Below are positions 40,332 through 48,567 of a stretch of 64,000 bases of DNA, in pieces (position 1 is the first letter of the stretch; the number at the start of each line of letters is the position of its first letter). The translations under genes and the position numbers were made by a program. Source of the stretch: Sporocytophaga sp. (lineage in GTDB: Bacteria > Bacteroidota > Bacteroidia > Cytophagales > Cytophagaceae); assembly GCA_024707265.1 (NCBI GenBank), contig JANQAB010000006.1, forward strand, positions 563,001 to 627,000. Reading direction: 5' to 3'. The notes below the pieces were generated by a model, which had not been told where the DNA came from, searched no databases, and saw nothing but the letters and a program-made list of their open reading frames with translations.

Positions 40332-40985
40332 CTATTTAATTTTTATTATTTTACCATTGGCGGATAATTTATATTTTTGCGTTTCCTCTGGATCGGCATA
40401 AGTGATGATTGAGTAGTCTTTATTAATACATCCGGTTTTCTCCGAGTAAAAAGGTGCCCTTCCTCCGTCTTCAGTAGTGTAAGAATCTGTATGTATATAA
40501 AATGCAAGTGGGATCTTTGAAATTAATTCTCCCTTTTTAGTATATGTGCAGAAATACATTTCTGATCCACCTAAATCATCTATACAAAAAACTATCCCAT
40601 ATATTTCTGAGCTTTAATAAGCAATAAGCACAATGCTTACATACACAATTTTTAACTTCAAATAATCATCAATTGGCACTCTTCCAATAGTATCTTTGTC
40701 CCAAAGATTCTGAACATATCCACATTCTTACCTTCGAATAAAAACTTTCTGACAAGAATATCATTTACAGTATCTCCACGAGGATATTCTCCCCAACCTT
40801 AATTTATATAAAAGCTATTGTTATCAATACTTGATTTATAAACATCCGAATACTTTACACAAAATGGTAAGCTTTCAAACTTGTAACTTTCAATCAGGCT
40901 TAAAAAGTCATTATTATTCTGAGCCTGGCTATCTGTAGTGATGGATAAAAACAAGATCCCCTATAAAGATTAAAGTATGTATCAT
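40332..40985 (-). pseudogene. Decayed secreted-protein gene
   Basis: From ATG 40985 the sequence encodes a short signal-peptide-like start, but the reading frame must be changed at about 40960 to reach SQAQNNNDFLSLIESYKFES. It then hits an in-frame stop (FYIN stop GWGEYPRGDTVNDI), shifts again near 40725 (to IGRVPIDDYLKL), and has another stop before SSEIYGIVFCIDDLGGSEMY. The last 75 codons are open (MYFCTYTKKGELIS to NGKIIKIK). At least four disablements in 650 bp, not confined to homopolymers, indicate true decay. Family not recognised. Confidence 0.65.
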
Positions 40986-41180
40986 TTTATTTTTCCTAAC
41001 TTTTAAATACTGGCTATAGTGCCACATTAGTAATGAATGAGCTTTCAAGACTAAGTAACACCATTTTTCATCATCTCTATCCACAGTAAACAAATTCTTT
41101 ATTTTTATTTCGAACTACCGAATCAAATGCTTCAAGTAACATTACTTTATAAAACCACCCCAGCTCACGGTTCGGTTACA

Positions 41181-41605
41181 TTACATGTTATAGTCATTTA
41201 CAAGTGTTCCAAAATATACACCGCTGTTATATCGATCTATTATTAATTTGCTTAGTGAATCTATTGTTGGTTTGGAAAGCGTTCTACCATCGAGGAAAAC
41301 ATTCCTCACCATACAAAACTCTTTATCCCTTCTGCCAGAATCTTAATAAGGAAAATTCGTCCTTTAGGTGTATATTGTTTTTTGAAGTATCACCTTCTTT
41401 AACTTTAACGATCTGCGGAAATCTACTATCTTCAGATACGATGTAAGGTCAGTAGTTATAGTCCATTTCGGATGCTGACCATTCAATTCATCTACTTGAT
41501 CTAAACTATTCACTTTGGATAAAGCCTTTTTGCTTCATTAAAGAATTGCCCTTTCAAACTGAATGTAATAAAAATTGAAGTCAAAAAAATTGTCAACGTT
41601 TTCAT
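41181..41605 (-). pseudogene. Second decayed secreted-protein gene
   Basis: ATG 41605 begins MKTLTIFLTSIFITFSLKGQ, a good signal peptide. The frame then shifts (to ALSKVNSLDQVDELNGQHPK), shifts again (to SEDSRFPQIVKVKEGDTSKN), and again to reach DKEFCMVRNVFLDGRTLSKP and a stop at 41181. Three or more breaks in 425 bp mean a dead gene. It could extend further, to about 41040. The spacing and style resemble the dead gene just downstream; homology between them was not established. Confidence 0.6.
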
Positions 41606-41955
41606 TTTGTTGTAATAAGCTTAATTGTTTGAAGACTGTCCACCCAATTGCTGCCACTCTTAGATACTAATATAATATTTCCTACAGCAATAGAAAGATT
41701 GCAAGGTCAAAAGTTAAATCTCAACAGGAAAGATATCCCCCCTACAATCCCCTGAAAAATTTCCTTCTGCATTCATTGCTCAGCTTTTAACTTCTGCTTA
41801 GTCAATCAGCATGGACTTATTCGAAATAAAAAAGGTTCAATAAGCAATCAGTTATTTCAGATCACTGGAGATACCAATTTTATTTTACAGCATCTCCAAC
41901 CCTAAAAAACTCTTTCCTTCCTTTCATTTGTTCTGATATAAAGCAAATTAAAACT
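41606..41955. other. Gap without a recognised feature
   Basis: About 350 bp between a decayed gene and the Tyr-rich lipoprotein gene. I see no gene, RNA or repeat in it. Confidence 0.4.
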
Positions 41956-42405
41956 ATGAAAAATCTGTCAATACTATTTACAACCGTATTGACATCCATC
42001 ATAATTCTGAGTGGATGTCACGGTGGCGACAATTACGACTCTGATTATAGAGGCACAGGGTATCCCTACAATTATGATTATGATTATCCTTATAATTACT
42101 CATCCCCTTACGACTATTCCTATCCATACAATTATTCACATCCTTATTACAACTATGATGGTGGACATGGGCATCACCATGATCATGATTTTAATAATGA
42201 TGGGAACCATTATAACAATTCACAAGGAAGAGGAAATAACAATATAGAAAGCAATCAACCCGGAGAGCGTCAAAATACTGAAATTCAGCCAGACAAAGGC
42301 AATAACATGAGAAGCAATCAGCCTGGCATCAATAACAATATGGGAGGTAGTAATCCAGGTGAAAGTATTAACCCGAAAGGTAGTCAACCTGATGGACATA
42401 GATAA
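41956..42405 (+). CDS. Tyr/Asn/Gly/His-rich low-complexity lipoprotein
   Basis: 149 residues. The leader ends in a lipobox (IILSGC), giving a lipid anchor at Cys21. Residues about 28-70 are Y/P/D/N-rich short repeats (YPYNYDYDYP, SPYDYSYPYN, SHPYYNY), followed by a His/Gly patch (GGHGHHHDHD) that could bind metal. A polar N/Q/G-rich tail with repeated SNQPG units follows. Probably a disordered surface lipoprotein; no family recognised. Confidence 0.6.
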   Translation: MKNLSILFTTVLTSIIILSGCHGGDNYDSDYRGTGYPYNYDYDYPYNYSSPYDYSYPYNYSHPYYNYDGGHGHHHDHDFNNDGNHYNNSQGRGNNNIESNQPGERQNTEIQPDKGNNMRSNQPGINNNMGGSNPGESINPKGSQPDGHR

Positions 42406-42452
42406 AAAATTTGAATCGAAAACTGGGAACTATGAGATGAAGGGATAAAAGT

Positions 42453-42550
42453 ATGAACTGGGATTCATGGGATGGTGGGATAGACAGGATTATCTCTGAA
42501 ATAGGTTAACAATCCTGTCCATCTAAAATTCCCATCAATCCTGATTCAGA
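42453..42550 (+). repeat. Short copy of the palindromic dispersed repeat
   Basis: Begins TGAACTGGGATTCATGGGAT, continues with GGGATAGACAGGATTATCTC, and after a short centre returns as AATCCTGTCC and CAATCCTGATTCAG, the reversed complement of the start. It lacks the long centre present in the copies at 47.3 and 48.6-49.9 kb. Confidence 0.75.
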
Positions 42551-42668
42551 AAAACCAAACAATTGAATCGTACATTGTGTGATGAAGATGAATATATAAT
42601 TGAGACTCCAGTAATTAGGTTTCTTCCCCACTTAAAACTTTTAACTTTTAGCTTTCAACTTTTTTTTC

Positions 42669-42676
42669 TATCTTTG
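42669..42676 (+). promoter_or_regulatory. Candidate -7 element for the structured RNA
   Basis: TATCTTTG fits the TAnnTTTG consensus of Bacteroidota and lies about 65 bp upstream of the structured RNA segment. A clear -33 TTTG is absent, though T-rich sequence occurs there. Confidence 0.45.
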
Positions 42677-42741
42677 CAACTTCAACTAAACCAGAACACT
42701 ATCGACTCAAAACACGACTAAAGATTTTTACATATAAAAAT

Positions 42742-42898
42742 ATTGCGTTAGCCTATTCTTTCTCCTAAAACCGGCGAAAAATTTAAGAATAAAAGAATAG
42801 CTAGTGTTCCGCTATTGCGTGGACTTAGCTATTTTATTCGGGTTTCCTTCGCCGGTACCTAGGAGTTGTAGCTAATGTTTCCACGCAATCTTTTTTTT
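42742..42898 (+). ncRNA. Candidate structured RNA ending in a T8 tract
   Basis: A nested set of pairings closes a long rod: ATTGCG 42742-42747 with CGCAAT 42884-42889; TTAGC 42748-42752 with GCTAA 42871-42875; TCCTA 42763-42767 with TAGGA 42860-42864; ACCGGCGAA 42770-42778 with TTCGCCGGT 42848-42856; GAATAAAA 42787-42794 with TTTTATTC 42832-42839; TAGCTA 42798-42803 with TAGCTA 42826-42831. A competing 10-bp pairing (ATTGCGTGGA 42814-42823 with TCCACGCAAT 42880-42889) directly precedes T8. It could be a free 6S-like RNA or the leader of the 88-residue gene that starts 51 bp later. The family is not recognised. Confidence 0.6.
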
Positions 42899-42949
42899 GT
42901 CTAAACCAAACCTCTTTTGGAACGAAGCACTTAAACAACCAAAACAACT

Positions 42950-43216
42950 ATGGGGAAAAATCAGGAAAACCAACAGACAATTGTCCTGAAAGAAGACACT
43001 GTTCTCAACCAGCACATCATCGATCAACTCGACGAACTACTTTCGCTAGTTCCTCCGCAGGAATTGATGCAAACAGTGATCTATGTCTTTTTTATGTACA
43101 TCTATTATGCTGAAAACGACGTCTATGACTCTGATCTAAAAGTAACATCAGAGAACTTTTATCTGCTGTATGATTTTTTAACACATGCGGATAATGAGAT
43201 GAGAAAAGCAGTGTAA
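42950..43216 (+). CDS. Small acidic helical protein, unknown
   Basis: 88 residues: VLNQHIIDQLDELLSLVPPQ followed by an amphipathic hydrophobic helix (MQTVIYVFFMYIYYAE) and an acidic end. No signal peptide. The gene starts just after the structured RNA and is followed by a strong terminator, so it is probably real and monocistronic. No family is recognised; the upstream RNA may control it (inference). Confidence 0.6.
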   Translation: MGKNQENQQTIVLKEDTVLNQHIIDQLDELLSLVPPQELMQTVIYVFFMYIYYAENDVYDSDLKVTSENFYLLYDFLTHADNEMRKAV

Positions 43217-43246
43217 TTTGAGTGTGAATTAATCTTAAAAGCAATC

Positions 43247-43287
43247 CTGACCTGCACGAACAGTATAGTGCAGGTCAGATTTTTTTT
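43247..43287 (+). terminator. Strong intrinsic terminator
   Basis: An 11-bp perfect stem (CTGACCTGCAC at 43247-43257 and complement at 43268-43278), loop GAACAGTATA, then A and T8. Confidence 0.9.
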
Positions 43288-43709
43288 GTAATATTATGAT
43301 ACAGGTTTGATAGTACACCAGACGTTGGTATTAACTATACTATATAATGAGATTAATATTATTAACATATATTTTCTTTTTGTTTTTTTCAAGTGGGTTT
43401 TCGCAAACTAAAATCTCATCAATAATAAAAGGAGCGCGGGCTGCAAATTTGCCCTACTCTACAGAAGATGAAAATAAATCATTGAGAGAAAAAAGAAAAA
43501 TACTCAGGGCAGAAGATAGTCTATTCTTAGTATCAAGGCTTAAAGAAAAACTTCCCATAACAGTAAATCCTTATGGATATTCTCCTTTTGGAGAAATGGA
43601 CTGCACAGACACATCCGACTGCTTAAATCTGAGTGAGACAAAAGAGATTTCCATTCTTTCTTATATAAAAATAACAGAGAAGCTATACCTGCTACACATA
43701 GAATTAGAT

Positions 43710-45129
43710 AAAACAGGATTTAATGCCATTAAGTTAAGCAGTTTTGTAATTCATATTATACTTCCTATGACACTTTTTATTTCTAGAACATTTCTGTCCT
43801 TTTCTTGAGTAATTGAATTTTCCGATCATAGTATTGGTGTAAAAATCCACTGTCTGCTCAATAGTCCAATCTAATGCTATTTTTAGAAATAGTTTTTTTG
43901 TAGTACTCAAGCCCAATGTTTTATTTATATTGATAACCCTTCCAGAAGATTTGCTTTTTGAAGGGTTTATCTTCTGACACAATATGGCGTTAATGGTCAG
44001 AAGCAATGTTTTTATGTAAAAATCCTGTTTTACAACAATTGACCGGATGCCTGAAAAATCTTCCACCTCCAGTCGGCTTTTTATCAATTTATATCCCTCT
44101 TCAATATTCCATCTTTCCTTGTAAAGACCCAATACTGCCGTTCTTTTATACTTCTCTTCATTCAACAGTGATGTGCAAAAAACTTCAATTTCTCCGTTTT
44201 TATTTTTCTTCTTAATTAACCGGACACGAACAGTCTGAGGTATGCCGTTTTCCTCTGCCCACTTCCTATATTTTGATGGTATTCTAAGGCTAACAATTTC
44301 ATCGTTATTTTTTCCGGAAGTAAACTCTCTGACAATAGTCCACCAATCACTCTTCATCCTGAAGCAAAAGTTTGTCCCCATAGACTTTAATGAGAATATC
44401 AGCGGATAGCTTGGATAGTATCTGTCAAAAAGAACCACATCGTTTTTGCTCACATGCTCCAGATGCTTCCAAGCCATATCAGTTTCGGATGTAGAGAAAC
44501 TATCTATCCTAGAGTCTAGTACCAAACCATTTAATACATCATACAAATAGGATATCCTGGCAAGTGACTTCGGGCTGTCTGCTTTCGGTCCGAACATATG
44601 TACTCCGAACTCCTCTTCAATTGTTGAATGTTTGGGTAGCTGAAGTGTAGAACCATCTACAGCAAGAATCCGGTAGCCTTTCCACTTTCTGTATGTTGAA
44701 TCTGAATAAAAAGCCTTTACAGATTTTCTGTTTAGTTCAATAAATGCATCAGGTGATAATTTGGACCTTGCTTGACAAAGAGCACTTGAACTTGGAAATA
44801 ATGCAGCTGATAGACCCAAACTATCAAAATAAGAATTGATCTCCTTCTGGTAAGAACCATTATCTTTCTGTAACAGAAAGATAATCAGGTCTGAAAAATT
44901 AAAAGCTCGATCTCTTGTAAAATTATTTACCGACAGTCTATTACGGTCGATAAAATTTTCTTCATATATTTGCGTGGTAAGGTTTTCAAGGACTTTACAA
45001 GTTACTTTACTATGAGAAGCTCCTATTACGGGGCTTTTCTTTTTTCTACCCAAATCTAATAATTACACCCGTTTATTCACATAGTTTTACTTTATTTTGC
45101 CTTAACTTAATGGCATTAAAACAGGATTT
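43710..45129 (-). mobile_element. IS4-family insertion sequence with 12-bp target duplication
   Basis: The element proper is 43722-45117 (1396 bp). Its terminal inverted repeats are 17 bp and perfect (AATGCCATTAAGTTAAG at 43722-43738, complement at 45101-45117), similar to those of classical IS4. The flanking direct repeat AAAACAGGATTT (43710-43721 and 45118-45129) has the AAA...TTT form and the length typical of IS4 targets. It carries one intact transposase gene and interrupts a secreted-protein gene. Confidence 0.95.
43734..45053 (-). CDS. IS4-family transposase
   Basis: 439 residues, starting with TTG at 45053. The DDE residues are Asp133 in LAVDGSTLQLP, Asp210 in VVLFDRYYPSY and Glu314 in the YREK signature YKERWNIEEGYKLIK (Y307, R310, E314, K321). 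The stop lies inside the left inverted repeat. No frame break; likely active or recently active. The C-terminus is basic (KGQKCSRNKKCHRK). Confidence 0.95.
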   Translation of the reverse strand: MGRKKKSPVIGASHSKVTCKVLENLTTQIYEENFIDRNRLSVNNFTRDRAFNFSDLIIFLLQKDNGSYQKEINSYFDSLGLSAALFPSSSALCQARSKLSPDAFIELNRKSVKAFYSDSTYRKWKGYRILAVDGSTLQLPKHSTIEEEFGVHMFGPKADSPKSLARISYLYDVLNGLVLDSRIDSFSTSETDMAWKHLEHVSKNDVVLFDRYYPSYPLIFSLKSMGTNFCFRMKSDWWTIVREFTSGKNNDEIVSLRIPSKYRKWAEENGIPQTVRVRLIKKKNKNGEIEVFCTSLLNEEKYKRTAVLGLYKERWNIEEGYKLIKSRLEVEDFSGIRSIVVKQDFYIKTLLLTINAILCQKINPSKSKSSGRVININKTLGLSTTKKLFLKIALDWTIEQTVDFYTNTMIGKFNYSRKGQKCSRNKKCHRKYNMNYKTA

Positions 45130-45477
45130 AACAAAAGCAAAAATATTCTAATCAGCATCACAGCGGATGGTCAGCTGATTGATTGGATCTTTTCAAATGG
45201 CAATCTCAATGATGGCAATCCAAACGGAAACGTTTCAAGAGACTTTCTTATTCCAACCGACAAGTCGATTATAATTAGCGAGACTTCCTGGGGGAAAAAT
45301 ACCACTCCATATACATTTAAGTCCACATTGATAATTGATCAAAATAATACAGAAAGCGATCTCTATGGCCAGTTTGATTTGAAAAGTCTTTGTATAGATA
45401 TTTTTTAGGGACCATTAGCTTTTGTTTGCAACGAGGATTTCCGAGAATGACGATTGTATCGTCCAGTCTCAAAAAAG

Positions 45478-45792
45478 CTAAAGAAAAAAAATCATCAGAA
45501 AATCATAAATAATGAACAATAAAACTGCTGCAATCATTAAAAGCATAAAATTTAAACCAAGTAAGAAATCTTGATCACGAGGTATCTTTTTATATAGTTT
45601 GTACCAATACTTAAGATTTACTATAAACATACCTATAAGAAAAATCGGAAAAACGATATCAAAAAATTTCGAACGATATAAAACCCTTATATAAAGCTCT
45701 ATATAATTTAACACAAAAAACAGGATCACAATATGCACCGGAACATATATCAAATAAAGGACAATAACTAATGTTCTATTATAAGGGCTCAA
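45478..45792 (-). CDS. Small membrane protein, unknown
   Basis: 104 residues with three hydrophobic helices (about 8-30, 44-58 and 78-102). The only available start is TTG 45792 because a stop lies close upstream in frame. No family is recognised. The promoter-proximal region shares a 17-bp motif with the gene at 46397. Confidence 0.45.
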   Translation of the reverse strand: MSPYNRTLVIVLYLIYVPVHIVILFFVLNYIELYIRVLYRSKFFDIVFPIFLIGMFIVNLKYWYKLYKKIPRDQDFLLGLNFMLLMIAAVLLFIIYDFLMIFFL

Positions 45793-45800
45793 TGTTATTT

Positions 45801-45838
45801 GTTATATAAACTGTGTTAAATAATTCCGCTAGTAAACT
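45801..45838 (-). repeat. Upstream motif shared by two neighbouring genes, copy 1
   Basis: Contains AAACTGTGTTAAATAAT followed shortly by CTAGTAA. The same order and spacing occur at 46471-46504. It lies directly upstream of the small membrane protein gene. Confidence 0.55.
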
Positions 45839-45986
45839 ATAGCTATAAGCAATAGTTGATTAAGAACAAATTTATTAATAAATAGCGACACAATCGAAAA
45901 TCCTCGTAAACGAAGATCAAAGAAGAGGCCTATGGTCTGAGCATGGATAGTATAGTATGGGGTTATAAAACGCAGCCATACTTGGG

Positions 45987-46397
45987 TTAAAAATTAGAAC
46001 TCCTTATTTCAATTAACCAACCCTCATCTTCCGGCCTATACCATTGTACTTTTGTAGCATATTTTAAATTTATTAATGTTTGATTCAACACTCCATTTAC
46101 CCTTCCAATAATATTTTTATCCTTAATCCCACCCTCATAATCAGCTATGCATAAAAAAGAATTCTTTATTGAGTGAACTACTAATATTACCTTAAAGAAA
46201 ACATTGTCTACCTTAACCGGAATATCAAAGTCAGGATCAAATGGCTCATGATTTTCGGGACAATATTCAATATCATTTTTTATAAAATTTTCAATTATAG
46301 AATTTCTTAAGAATCTTCCCACAGTACTTATAGTAAGTGACTCCATTTTGTTTTCATAACAAAACAAAACCTTATCGAAATCTTTGAAATCATACAT
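45987..46397 (-). CDS. Hypothetical protein
   Basis: 136 residues from ATG 46397 (MYDFKDFDKVLFCYENKMES); a TTG nine codons upstream is also possible. Soluble, mixed alpha/beta, with no signal peptide and no recognised family. It may belong with other small accessory genes in this part of the window. Confidence 0.5.
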   Translation of the reverse strand: MYDFKDFDKVLFCYENKMESLTISTVGRFLRNSIIENFIKNDIEYCPENHEPFDPDFDIPVKVDNVFFKVILVVHSIKNSFLCIADYEGGIKDKNIIGRVNGVLNQTLINLKYATKVQWYRPEDEGWLIEIRSSNF

Positions 46398-46470
46398 AAC
46401 AGATTTTTCGTTAAATCTAAACAACGGACATTTTTAATTTGATCTTTCCAGAGTATATGTTATTTAAATT

Positions 46471-46504
46471 ATTTAAACTGTGTTAAATAATCAACTAGTA
46501 ACCA
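46471..46504 (-). repeat. Upstream motif shared by two neighbouring genes, copy 2
   Basis: AAACTGTGTTAAATAAT then CTAGTAA, matching 45801-45838; it lies about 75 bp upstream of the gene starting at 46397. Confidence 0.55.
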
Positions 46505-46593
46505 TCCTTCACCACTTTGCACATTTATTGATAGAGCTAATAAACATAACAAACGTAACCAATAATTTATACTTCATAACATTCACTTTCTTC

Positions 46594-47168
46594 TCAATGA
46601 AGCTCTCCCCACCCCCTCTTCTCAATCCCTCTCACATTCTCAACATTCTTTATAGAATCAAGATAAGATGCGAGCTTATTAAGCTCATCATCTGATTCAG
46701 AACCTAGATATTCTTTGGGATAAATAGCATTGCCATAATTTCTTTTACACTTAAATGGAGTATCATCAACAATCAGAATCTTCTCTATATTGTATCCTTT
46801 CTTCTTTAACTTCTTTAATGCTTTGATATAATTATAATGATTGGCATAATCAACATAACCATCCGTTTCAATACCGGATACATTAAAGCTATAAGTACAC
46901 TTGCTTCCCCCCAAACAAAGTCAAGTTTTATATCATCAGGAATAATACGTTTTACCACTTCCTCCACATAGTCATCAGATGCAGACGACCAGATGGCCAA
47001 CCTGAAATTGCCAGAGCAAAAACGGATAAACTGATCCAAAAATGGTCGTTTATATATGTGATAATTAAATACTATAAAATCCGCTTTTCTGTCTAATTCC
47101 GTCTTAGTGGCATGGACCAATGTTTCATCAAGATCCAGTATTAACAATATCCGCTTGTCTGTTTGCAT
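46594..47168 (-). CDS. HAD-type (FCP1/NIF-like) phosphatase, one frame break
   Basis: Starts at ATG 47168. Motif I is LLILDLDETLVHA (DxDxT: nucleophile Asp and acid/base Asp), motif II is AIWSSAS, and the last motif is ILIVDDTPFKCKRN. The frame breaks at C6 (46907-46912, G run on the coding strand). Seven G give LDFVWGGSKCTYSF, which fits the family's WGxxxC segment. The restored protein is about 192 residues, a typical length for NLI-interacting-factor-like phosphatases. These act on phosphoprotein or small-molecule phosphates; the substrate is unknown. Bacterial forms are uncommon but occur in Bacteroidota. Confidence 0.82.
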
Positions 47169-47332
47169 TTCCCCTACTCAAAAAAACTAAATCAGTATCT
47201 CCAAAAATATCTCTTCGCCAAATATAAAAACAAAGTGTTACAACTTACGATATTTTTCAAGCTAAGTTATCTGAGGCATAAATATTTAACCTACCTAATC
47301 ATTACTCTTAAGATTGACCATAGGATTGTTTG

Positions 47333-47516
47333 TCTGAACTGGGATCCATGGGATGATGGGATAGACAGGATTATCTCTGATAAAAGTTCATCTCATTCAT
47401 ACATCCGCCCTAAAATGGTCGCTTTGAAAAATCCTGAATATATCAAGCAAAATTTATTTTATACTCGAAGAAAATCCTGTCTATCTCTCTGAATCCCCTA
47501 AAATCCCTGTTCAAAA
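47333..47516 (+). repeat. Single full-length copy of the palindromic dispersed repeat
   Basis: Begins GTCTGAACTGGGATCCATGG and GGGATAGACAGGATTATCTC, has a diverged centre (CATCTCATTCATACATCCGC), and ends with the inverted counterparts GAAAATCCTGTCTATC and CTGAATCCC. About 184 bp. Nothing else was recognised in 47169-47660. Confidence 0.8.
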
Positions 47517-47660
47517 ATATTTCAGAGGCAACTCGAGGGAAGTGCCCACAAAGCACTGATAAACAAAAAATTCTGGCATTTTTATTGATAAACAACAAAA
47601 CATATTTTTTGTATCGTCTTTAGTATATGAAATTTTAATAGAACCACTCAACTGCTAACT

Positions 47661-48545
47661 ATGAAAAAAAAACTAATCATTGTACTTTTCCATATTTCAT
47701 TTTTTCTTCCTACTCTATCTTTTGCTCAGGAAAACACCGTTAACCGAGCTTTTCTGGGTGGGTATGGAAATTACCTGGTTCCTATCTTCGGATTTTATAG
47801 AGAAAATTATAAAGCAGGTCCAGGCCTTTCCTTTATTTATCTTTCAAGAAAACTTCCTGTATTTAATCAGCTTCCCTATTCTCTGAGAATCGGAGCTGCT
47901 GTCGAAGTATCAGAACAGGGTAACCGGTATTTTAAAAGTACGGCTGGCGATAGCCTGAAAAGTACGCAGCGTTTCTATAATACCTTTTCCTACCTCTCGC
48001 TTCTTGGCAGATTTACCTTTGAAAAAAACAGACTACTCAAGCCATACCTCGAACTTAGCTTCGGATTAGGAACCTTTACATCTCATGAAAGAATATCTAA
48101 CAACATGCATACTACTCTTTACAATAACCCCAGAGGTGAATATCAAAAATCGATGGCTGTTTTCGGAATATCGGCGGGATATCTGTTACAGGTTACCGAA
48201 TGGTTAATGGTCGATGCAAAAGTGACTTACTACCAGGGAACGCAAAAAACACCTTTCACCGATCTTGACCATTTTTCATACTCCGCACCTTTTTATAATC
48301 ACATCAAAAGAGAGGCAGTACCGTCTTTGATTAGTGCACATCTGGGACTTTTATTCAGAATGCCACGCGCTAGTTTTCATGCAAGTCCGTCTTATTCAAA
48401 TCCTCGTCCTTCCTATTCAATACCTAAATCAAAACCTAAAAAGATAAAAGAAAATCAAAACGGTGAACTAGCTCCCTCTAAAGAATCCACACCGCAAAAG
48501 CCAAAGGAAACCAAAACGAATTATGGCCCGAAAAAGCGTCATTAA
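47661..48545 (+). CDS. Outer-membrane beta-barrel protein with basic C-terminal tail
   Basis: 294 residues with a signal peptide ending SFAQ. The barrel-like middle has alternating strands (FLGGYGNYLVPIFGFY, LLGRFTFEKNRLLKPYLELS, GISAGYLLQVTEWLMVDAKV) to about residue 235. The C-terminal 60 residues are P/S/K-rich and end GPKKRH, an unusual disordered basic tail beyond the barrel. No family recognised. The palindromic repeat array begins 23 bp after the stop. Confidence 0.65.
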   Translation: MKKKLIIVLFHISFFLPTLSFAQENTVNRAFLGGYGNYLVPIFGFYRENYKAGPGLSFIYLSRKLPVFNQLPYSLRIGAAVEVSEQGNRYFKSTAGDSLKSTQRFYNTFSYLSLLGRFTFEKNRLLKPYLELSFGLGTFTSHERISNNMHTTLYNNPRGEYQKSMAVFGISAGYLLQVTEWLMVDAKVTYYQGTQKTPFTDLDHFSYSAPFYNHIKREAVPSLISAHLGLLFRMPRASFHASPSYSNPRPSYSIPKSKPKKIKENQNGELAPSKESTPQKPKETKTNYGPKKRH

Positions 48546-48567
48546 ACAGAGATTCATGGGGATTGTT

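Larger units (their letters stand above)
43347..45408 (+). pseudogene. Secreted protein gene split by an IS4-family element
   Basis: The left part starts at ATG 43347 (signal peptide MRLILLTYIFFLFFSSGFSQ) and reads LYLLHIELDKTGF up to the insertion at 43721. Removing the element plus one 12-bp duplication joins it in frame to NKSKNILISITADGQLIDWI (from 45130) and on to a stop at 45408 (SLCIDIF). The restored protein is about 222 residues. No family recognised; with its signal peptide it should be exported. As found, the product is truncated and gains about 30 foreign residues from the element. Confidence 0.85.

Noticed and set aside
45415..45450. Sequence CAACGAGGATT shared with about 51480, considered as a dispersed repeat
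   Set aside because: The match is too short to separate from chance.
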